DNA from: DAORHV01 sp964434575
GTDB taxonomy: Bacteria > Patescibacteriota > Gracilibacteria > Peribacterales > Peribacteraceae
Assembly: GCA_964434575.1 (NCBI GenBank)
Contig: CAYSWB010000033.1
Coordinates: 1-9,929, forward strand
DNA length: 9,929 bases
Reading direction: 5' to 3'
The position numbers and the translations under genes were made by a program. Below are positions 5,192-9,929 of this stretch, piece after piece. The first letter of the stretch is position 1; each line of letters starts with the position of its first letter. The notes below the pieces were generated by a model that was given only the letters and a program-made list of their open reading frames with translations, was not told the origin of the DNA and did no database searches.

Positions 5192-7795
5192 ATGAAACCC
5201 CACGCTTCCCTGCGCCTCGCCGCAGGCACCCTTGCCGTCGCGGTGTTTGCCGCAGCGGTTCCCGCCATCGGGTTCGGCTTCTCCGACGTAAAGCCGTCCT
5301 CGCAGTTTTCCGAAGCCATCAACGCACTCAAAGACCGCGGAGTGGTCGAGGGCTATGCCGACGGAACGTTCGGCGAGAACAATCTCGTCAACCGCGCCGA
5401 ATTCCTGAAGATCGTCCTCGGCTCGCGCCTGAGCGTGAGCGGCGAAGAGCTTGGGGAAGGATCATCGTGTTTCGACGATGTGGACGCCGATGACTGGTTC
5501 GCGGCATGGGTCTGCAAAGCCAAGTCCGAAGGCATCGTGTCCGGATACTCCGGCGGCGACTTCAAGCCCGAGCAGAACATCAATTTCGTCGAGGCCAGCA
5601 AGATCCTGGCGCTCGCGTTCCAGCAGCAGGGCAACGGCGGCAACGTCTGGTACGAGCAGTACGTCCGCGCGCTGGAGGATTCCAAGGCCATTCCGACAAG
5701 CATCGTGGCGTTGGACAAGCCCGTGACCCGCGGCGAAATGGCCGAGATGATGTGGCGCCTGACGGAAGGCATCACCGACCGGCCGACGAAGGGTTACCTG
5801 AACGTGAAACACCCCGAGCTCGCCGTGAACACCGCTTCGGATGACCTCCAGGTGGCCAAGTCCTGCCGCGATTTGCAGGCGTTTGCCGGCGAAGGCCAGG
5901 GCGGATACTACGGTGACGACTTGTACCGCGGTCGCGGAATGATGATGGAGGGCGTGGCAGCCGATTCGGCCGCCAAAATGTCCAACGATGCCGAGCAGGC
6001 AAGCATGCCGACGACCGGAGGCTCTTCGGGCGGCGGCGACTTTTCCTCGACAAACGTGCAGGTGGAAGGCGTGGACGAAGGCGATATCGTGAAGACCGAC
6101 GGCACGTACCTGTTCATCGCCGGCCAGTCGCACGGTTCGAAGGTGAAGATCGTGAAGGCGGTGCCCGGCAACGACATGCGCCATGTCGCGACCATCGACC
6201 TGACCGCCGAAGGTTCCATGCCCCAGGAGCTGTACCTGGACGGTGACCGCCTGACCATCGTGAGCAATTCGTGGTTCCGTCCGAACGTCGATCCGGTGAT
6301 CGAAGACAGTGGAATCATGGATTCGTTCGCTCCCGAGATGGGCGCCAAGAGGTCCATGATGTATCCCGGTTACTACGGACACACGCTCACCGAGGTGCGC
6401 ATCTACGATGTTTCCGACCACGCCAATCCTACGCTCCAGCGCAAGGTCACCTTCGACGGCAACCGCGTCAGCACGCGCCGCATCGAGGACAAGTTGTACC
6501 TCGTCATGAACCGCAACCTGTGGTGGGGCGGTTACCCCATGCCTCTTGCCAACGTGAAGACGTCCGCCGTCACCGAGACCGACGTGGGCATCCCGACCTT
6601 CAGCGACACGGTCACCGGCGCCAAGGACGTGGCGGTCACGCGTTGCGCAGGCGTCTCCATCTTGCCGCACGTGCCGCAGCCGGAGTACATGATCGTCGCG
6701 GTCGTTCCGCTGGAGGGCAAAGGCGAAGTGAAGCGCGAGCTCGTCGTGGGCAGCGCCCAGAACATCTACGCGTCGCTCAAGAACCTGTACGTCGCCACTC
6801 CGCGCTGGAACTACGTCTGGGACGGTCGTGGCGGCAACAACTCGACCACGCAGCTGTACCGTTTCGAGTTCACCGCCGACGGCGCGGATCTCAAGAGCCA
6901 GGGCAGCGTGCCGGGCACCATCCTCAACCAGTTCTCCATGGATGAGTACGGCGAGTCGTTCCGCATCGCCACCACCAAGCAAGCCACGTGGACCGGCGAC
7001 GGCAAGGAGCTTCCGTCCACCAACAACCTCTACGTGCTGAACAAGAGCCTGGAGCTCGTCGGCGAGATCGAAGACATCGCCCCCGGCGAGAGCATCTACT
7101 CGGTGCGCTTCATGGGCGACCGCACGTACATGGTCACGTTCAAGCAGGTCGATCCCTTTTTCGTCATCGACACCAGCGATCCTCGCAACCCCAAGATCCT
7201 CGGCAAGCTCAAGATCCCTGGCTACAGCGATTACCTGCACCCGTACGACGCCACGCACGTCATCGGCTTCGGCAAGGAAGTCGACGAGTCCATCGGCAAA
7301 GACAAGGTCCACAGCGAGGGCGCCGTGTACTACACCGCCGTGCTCGGCATGAAGGTGTCCATGTTCGACGTCTCGGACGTCGCAAACCCCAAGGAGATGT
7401 TCAAGACCGTCATCGGCGACCGCGGCACCGAGAGTCCGTTGCTGCATGATCATCACGCGCTGCTCTTCGACAAGGAGCGCAACCTGCTCGCGTTCCCGGT
7501 CACGGTCATGAGCCTGCCCGCCGGCAAGACCGCCGCCGACGAGTCGGCCTACCCGACGCCCACCTTCCAGGGCGCATACGTCTACGACATTTCGCTCAAG
7601 GGCCTGAATCTGCGCGGCAAGGTCAGCCACTACGGCGAGGACGCCTACCTGAAGGCAGGCGACTCGTGGTATCCGTACGGCAACGATGTCGAGCGCATCG
7701 TCCGCATCGAGGACAAGCTCTACACCATCTCCCCGACGCAGGTGCAGAGCCACACCGAGAAGGACGTGAAGCAGGTCGGCAAAGTCGAGCTCTAG
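5192..7795 (+). CDS. Exported SLH-domain and beta-propeller surface protein
   Basis: 867 aa. The N-terminus (1 to about 27) is a Sec-type signal peptide with an Ala/Val-rich core. SLH repeats follow: about 28-77 is good (FSDV, GYADGTF, NRAEFLKIV); 93-143 keeps FDDV and an altered GYSGGDF but has lost the TRAE motif; 150-193 keeps TRGEMAEMM but lacks the GYxDGxF core. SLH domains bind secondary cell-wall polymers, so this should be held at the cell surface. A Gly/Ser/Met-rich linker (about 235-285) leads to the beta-propeller region, which opens with NVQVEGVDEGDIVKTDG (288-304), the hallmark of the secreted 'Beta_propel' family (PF09826), and continues to the end. The biochemical role of that family is unknown; ligand binding or peptidase-associated surface functions are possible. 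The stop is followed within 20 bp by a terminator. The start is the first ATG of the frame that gives a proper signal peptide; no Shine-Dalgarno sequence precedes it. Confidence 0.9.
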   Translation: MKPHASLRLAAGTLAVAVFAAAVPAIGFGFSDVKPSSQFSEAINALKDRGVVEGYADGTFGENNLVNRAEFLKIVLGSRLSVSGEELGEGSSCFDDVDADDWFAAWVCKAKSEGIVSGYSGGDFKPEQNINFVEASKILALAFQQQGNGGNVWYEQYVRALEDSKAIPTSIVALDKPVTRGEMAEMMWRLTEGITDRPTKGYLNVKHPELAVNTASDDLQVAKSCRDLQAFAGEGQGGYYGDDLYRGRGMMMEGVAADSAAKMSNDAEQASMPTTGGSSGGGDFSSTNVQVEGVDEGDIVKTDGTYLFIAGQSHGSKVKIVKAVPGNDMRHVATIDLTAEGSMPQELYLDGDRLTIVSNSWFRPNVDPVIEDSGIMDSFAPEMGAKRSMMYPGYYGHTLTEVRIYDVSDHANPTLQRKVTFDGNRVSTRRIEDKLYLVMNRNLWWGGYPMPLANVKTSAVTETDVGIPTFSDTVTGAKDVAVTRCAGVSILPHVPQPEYMIVAVVPLEGKGEVKRELVVGSAQNIYASLKNLYVATPRWNYVWDGRGGNNSTTQLYRFEFTADGADLKSQGSVPGTILNQFSMDEYGESFRIATTKQATWTGDGKELPSTNNLYVLNKSLELVGEIEDIAPGESIYSVRFMGDRTYMVTFKQVDPFFVIDTSDPRNPKILGKLKIPGYSDYLHPYDATHVIGFGKEVDESIGKDKVHSEGAVYYTAVLGMKVSMFDVSDVANPKEMFKTVIGDRGTESPLLHDHHALLFDKERNLLAFPVTVMSLPAGKTAADESAYPTPTFQGAYVYDISLKGLNLRGKVSHYGEDAYLKAGDSWYPYGNDVERIVRIEDKLYTISPTQVQSHTEKDVKQVGKVEL

Positions 7796-7810
7796 AGATC
7801 ATGCGAAAGA

Positions 7811-7840
7811 AGCCGGGTGCCGAGTGCATCCGGCTTTTTT
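7811..7840 (+). terminator. Rho-independent terminator after the SLH-propeller gene
   Basis: AGCCGGGTGC (7811-7820) pairs with GCATCCGGCT (7826-7835) over 10 bp with one G-U wobble, around the loop CGAGT, and is followed by a run of six T (7835-7840). It lies 15 bp after the stop codon. Confidence 0.9.
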
Positions 7841-7863
7841 GCAGGAAAAGCGGCCGGGCTACC

Positions 7864-7891
7864 TTGACAGCGGAGCAAAAATAATGAGAAT
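7864..7891 (+). promoter_or_regulatory. Promoter of the two small genes, near-leaderless
   Basis: A perfect TTGACA (7864-7869), a 16-bp spacer and GAGAAT (7886-7891, 4 of 6 to TATAAT) sit between the terminator and the ATG at 7900. Only 8 nt separate the -10 from the ATG, so the transcript should begin at or within a base or two of the start codon. Confidence 0.6.
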
Positions 7892-7899
7892 GCCGGTCT

Positions 7900-8193
7900 A
7901 TGCCGCATCCGAACCGAGCACAGGCTTTTGATTATTCCGACCCCCACGCCGAGATGGTGCTGATCCGCCAGACATGCGACGCCGAGGATGCCGGACGCGA
8001 AGTTTGCGCTCCATACAATGCTCCCACGGCGGAACGCTTGGAGCAGGTTCGCATGCAGCTTGCCGCCGCACTCGACCTTCAGCTTTCGCGCGGCCGCCAC
8101 ACCCGCATGGACGTCGTCATCAGCCTGCGCACCAAGCTTGCCGAGGTCGGCAATCGCCTCGCTTCGATTGCTACGCCGGATGCCGTTGCCTGA
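7900..8193 (+). CDS. Small hypothetical protein, 97 aa
   Basis: Not recognised. A soluble, charged 97-aa protein without signal peptide or membrane segment. Residues about 18-30 and 43-92 look alpha-helical; the second half has a heptad-like run ending in SLRTKLAEVGNRLASI. Cysteines at 26 and 36 lie in the linker between the helices. Codon use is coding-like with mostly G/C third bases, and it has its own TTGACA promoter just upstream, which supports a real gene. It overlaps the next gene by 14 bp, so the two are probably translated as a pair. Its N-terminus depends on the ATG at 7900, which has no Shine-Dalgarno sequence and would be at or near the 5' end of the mRNA. Confidence 0.6.
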   Translation: MPHPNRAQAFDYSDPHAEMVLIRQTCDAEDAGREVCAPYNAPTAERLEQVRMQLAAALDLQLSRGRHTRMDVVISLRTKLAEVGNRLASIATPDAVA

Positions 8194-8509
8194 ATCCAAG
8201 CTTGCCGGCCGGACGGAAAGGTCGGACATCCATTTGTACGTGCCTCCCGACGCCGCCGACGTTGATACTGCCCCCGAAGCAGCGGCTGTTCACGGGGAGA
8301 CGCCGGAGTTCCTGCTGCTGGTCGCACAGCGCGATGCCGATGTGATGAGGATCCGTGCCGCGATCCAGGCGGATCTGGACGGCCCCGGACGGCGCGTGAG
8401 CGAGCGGGTGCTGAACCTGATTCGCGCGTTCAAAGAAGCATGGCAGGATTTTCGCTTCGACGACCTGATCGCGTACGACGATGTGTTCGAACCGTCCGAT
8501 CATCACTAG
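8180..8509 (+). CDS. Small hypothetical protein, 109 aa, overlapping its upstream partner
   Basis: Not recognised. The frame is open further upstream, but that part is the shadow of the preceding gene; the ATG at 8180 gives a 14-bp overlap with that gene's end, typical of translational coupling. The protein is soluble and acidic: a polar N-terminal part (1-42), then two predicted helices (about 43-62 and 70-90) and an acidic tail ending in His-His. The helix pair (RIRAAIQADLDG, then RVSERVLNLIRAFKEAWQDF) resembles in pattern the helical half of the upstream protein (VRMQLAAALDL, then RMDVVISLRTKLAEVGNRL), so the two may be diverged relatives or partners; this is a by-eye inference. Its TAG stop is also the first half of the candidate -10 box of the next gene. 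Confidence 0.6.
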   Translation: MPLPESKLAGRTERSDIHLYVPPDAADVDTAPEAAAVHGETPEFLLLVAQRDADVMRIRAAIQADLDGPGRRVSERVLNLIRAFKEAWQDFRFDDLIAYDDVFEPSDHH

Positions 8510-8512
8510 AAT
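8507..8512 (+). promoter_or_regulatory. Candidate -10 box for leaderless pseudouridine synthase mRNA
   Basis: TAGAAT matches TATAAT at five of six positions and ends 6 nt before the ATG at 8519, placing the predicted transcription start on the A of the ATG. The -35 region is weak (TTCGAA at 8486-8491, 15-bp spacer). The GGGGG between box and ATG is too close to the start to act as a Shine-Dalgarno site. Confidence 0.45.
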
Positions 8513-8518
8513 GGGGGC

Positions 8519-9250
8519 ATGAAGAAAAAACAGACGGTGTCGGCGGAGCGCATCCTCTATAAGGATGACTGGCTCTTGGCGGTGAACAAACTGGGTGGCG
8601 AGCTGGCAGTGGCCGGCAGCGGCCGGATGGACCGGCTGCCGCTGCTCGACTTCCTGAAAGAGGAATATCCCGAGCTGCAGCCCATCCACCGTCTGGACTT
8701 CGAAACGTCCGGCGTGCTGCTGTTCGCCCGCACGCCGCAGGTGCTGAACATGATCCTGAACTCCCGCTTCGGCGGCTGGGTGAAGACCTACCGCGCGCTG
8801 GTCGTCGGCCGCCCCAGCAAGCCCAAGGGCAGCATCGACATCCCGCTGCAGGCACGCAGCGGAAAGGGAACCGTCGAGGCGAGCACCAAGTACAAGGTGC
8901 TGGATTCGTTCGGGCCCGTCGGCTACGTGGAGGCCGTCATCGAACGAGGTCAGTTCCACCAGATCCGTCGCCACTTTGCCGCCATCCACCACCCGCTGGT
9001 GCTGGACGACGAGCACGGCGACAAGCGTTTCAACAAACTGTTCGCCGGCTCGTTCGACTATCGCCGGTTCTTCCTGCACGCCGTGTCGGTGGACTTCCCG
9101 CATCCGGTCACCGGCAAGCAGATCCGGATCGAAGCTCCGTTACCTCGTCAGTTCAACGACGTGCTGGAGAAGATGAAGAAGCGCGTGGAGGAAATGAAGC
9201 GCGGCCCATCAAAAACGCTCCCGTCGCGAACGAAAAAACGCCGCTCGTGA
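8519..9250 (+). CDS. RluA-family RNA pseudouridine synthase
   Basis: 243 aa. The enzyme converts specific uridines in rRNA or tRNA to pseudouridine. The signature HRLDFETSGVLLFA (57-70) holds the catalytic Asp60. Other family blocks: KTYRALVVG (89-97), the GQFHQIRRH block (144-152, normally G-R/K-x-HQIR), a HGD at 166-168, and FLHA (185-188). No N-terminal S4 domain is present, so it is the short RluA/TruC-like form rather than RluC/RluD; the exact target base cannot be assigned. After the catalytic domain, about 33 residues form a Lys/Arg-rich tail that may add RNA affinity. This tail is the part overlapping the convergent membrane-protein gene. It starts 9 bp after the preceding small gene, with a candidate -10 box just before the ATG. 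Confidence 0.9.
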   Translation: MKKKQTVSAERILYKDDWLLAVNKLGGELAVAGSGRMDRLPLLDFLKEEYPELQPIHRLDFETSGVLLFARTPQVLNMILNSRFGGWVKTYRALVVGRPSKPKGSIDIPLQARSGKGTVEASTKYKVLDSFGPVGYVEAVIERGQFHQIRRHFAAIHHPLVLDDEHGDKRFNKLFAGSFDYRRFFLHAVSVDFPHPVTGKQIRIEAPLPRQFNDVLEKMKKRVEEMKRGPSKTLPSRTKKRRS

Positions 9251-9929
9251 TGCACGAAGCCAGCGTTCCGCCCACGACCCCGAATTGCCGGAACGTGGCT
9301 GCCGCCGTGAACAAGTAGACCAGCGGCGAGAGGGCGCCGATCGGCATGTTCCGTACGATGCCACTGAGCGCATGGGCTCCCTGTTTGCGGTGCAGGATGA
9401 GCATGCTGGACATGTTGGCGGCCGGGAACGCGGTGAACATGCCGCCCCAGAACACGCCGAGCGTTTTCGAGAGCAGCACGACGGTGGCGATGACGGCCCC
9501 GGCGAAACAGGAGCGCAGAACGATGTCCGTGGCGGTCAGGCGCAGGCGGACGGGCGCGGCATTGCGAGCGATTTTGCCGAAGGACAGATACGCGATCGTC
9601 ACCGCGACGGCGAATCCGGCGACCGAGAGCAGCGGCTGATGGAATTTCCAGTAGGCCAGGGGAGCGGTCAGCGAGAGCCAGAAGAGCAGCGCGGTCGATG
9701 TGGCGGCAGCCATGCCCGTGGTCCTGCCCCGCACCCGTAGCGCGACAAGCACGTAGACCAGGTTGAACAACAGCGTCACGCCGAACGTCAGCGGCAATGC
9801 CGGTGCGATGTCCGCCACGCGGCCCGGGCCCAGCGTGAGACCGATGAAGAACAAGCTCAGCACCATCGTGGAGGGCAGGTTCAGGATGATGCCAGCGATG
9901 GCCGGCGGCACGCGCTCGGCGGCCAGCGA
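9153..9929 (-). CDS. Multi-pass membrane protein with internal repeat, 5'-truncated
   Basis: The frame stays open to the window edge (SLAAER before the GTG at 9911), so the N-terminus lies outside; GTG 9911 is used only for numbering. About 258 residues are visible with roughly seven hydrophobic segments (near 4-27, 36-58, 66-87, 93-110, 130-148, 152-173, 188-235). No named family is certain; it may be a transporter or an uncharacterised conserved membrane protein. Segment 7-47 aligns without gaps to 157-197 at an offset of 150, with identities G7/G157, P13/P163, S19/S169, G28/G178, I35/I185, P40/P190 and L47/L197. This points to an internal duplication, common in transporters with pseudo-twofold symmetry. 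The Ser/Pro/Arg-rich last 18 residues are tail and overlap the end of the pseudouridine synthase gene on the other strand. Confidence 0.75.
   Translation of the reverse strand, partial: SLAAERVPPAIAGIILNLPSTMVLSLFFIGLTLGPGRVADIAPALPLTFGVTLLFNLVYVLVALRVRGRTTGMAAATSTALLFWLSLTAPLAYWKFHQPLLSVAGFAVAVTIAYLSFGKIARNAAPVRLRLTATDIVLRSCFAGAVIATVVLLSKTLGVFWGGMFTAFPAANMSSMLILHRKQGAHALSGIVRNMPIGALSPLVYLFTAAATFRQFGVVGGTLASCITSGVFSFATGAFLMGRASFPPRASSSSPARR

Noticed and set aside
5462..7753. 763-codon open frame on the minus strand opposite the SLH-propeller gene
   Set aside because: Explained by G/C-ending codons of the plus-strand gene; the translation is His/Val/Asp/Arg-rich with no domain, while the plus frame has a signal peptide, SLH and propeller motifs.
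7988..8193. Longer version of the second small gene starting at 7988, or a frameshift joining both small genes
   Set aside because: The extension is Ser/Arg/Pro-rich shadow of the upstream gene, which itself has good codon use. A 14-bp overlap of two intact genes is simpler.
8191..9250. UGA recoding as in some CPR lineages (Gracilibacteria, Absconditabacteria)
   Set aside because: TGA ends the genes at 8193 and 9250 in sensible places and no in-frame TGA interrupts a conserved domain.

Overview
This window comes from a high-GC bacterium. The bacterial character rests on consensus sigma-70-type promoter hexamers, rho-independent terminators, a lipobox lipoprotein, SLH domains and an RluA-family pseudouridine synthase. 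TAA, TAG and TGA all serve as stops, so UGA is not recoded. The large modular surface protein, the SLH-beta-propeller fusion and the near absence of Shine-Dalgarno sites together suggest, tentatively, a Patescibacteria/CPR-type organism with an S-layer. This is inference from style, not from a marker gene. No mobile element, CRISPR array, tRNA or rRNA is visible.

Layout. (1) 1-1775 (+): 3' part of a large secreted surface protein made of repeated beta-rich modules. (2) 1807-2721 (+): PstS-type phosphate-binding lipoprotein, reached through a pyrimidine-rich leader and closed by a strong terminator (2745-2768). (3) 2783-4489 (-): 568-aa transglutaminase-like protein, convergent with pstS. (4) 4490-4591: AT-rich divergent control region with a near-consensus minus-strand promoter, an overlapping 20-bp palindrome and a candidate extended -10 for the plus strand. 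(5) 4592-5071 (+): SRPBCC/START-like ligand-binding protein. (6) 5192-7795 (+): exported SLH plus beta-propeller protein, followed by a terminator (7811-7840). (7) 7900-8193 and 8180-8509 (+): two overlapping small unknown genes behind their own promoter. (8) 8519-9250 (+): RluA-family pseudouridine synthase. (9) 9153-9929 (-): 3' part of a multi-pass membrane protein with an internal repeat, overlapping the pseudouridine synthase tail to tail by 98 bp.

How it fits together: three of the genes (surface protein, PstS, SLH-propeller) belong to the cell surface, so the first 7.8 kb is mainly an envelope neighbourhood, interrupted by a divergently controlled pair of probably cytoplasmic proteins (transglutaminase-like and SRPBCC). 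The last 2 kb is housekeeping or unknown. The most interesting cross-cutting signal is translation initiation: none of the seven visible starts has a convincing Shine-Dalgarno sequence. Three have a -10-like hexamer only 6-8 nt before the ATG (leaderless or nearly so), and others follow pyrimidine-rich tracts.
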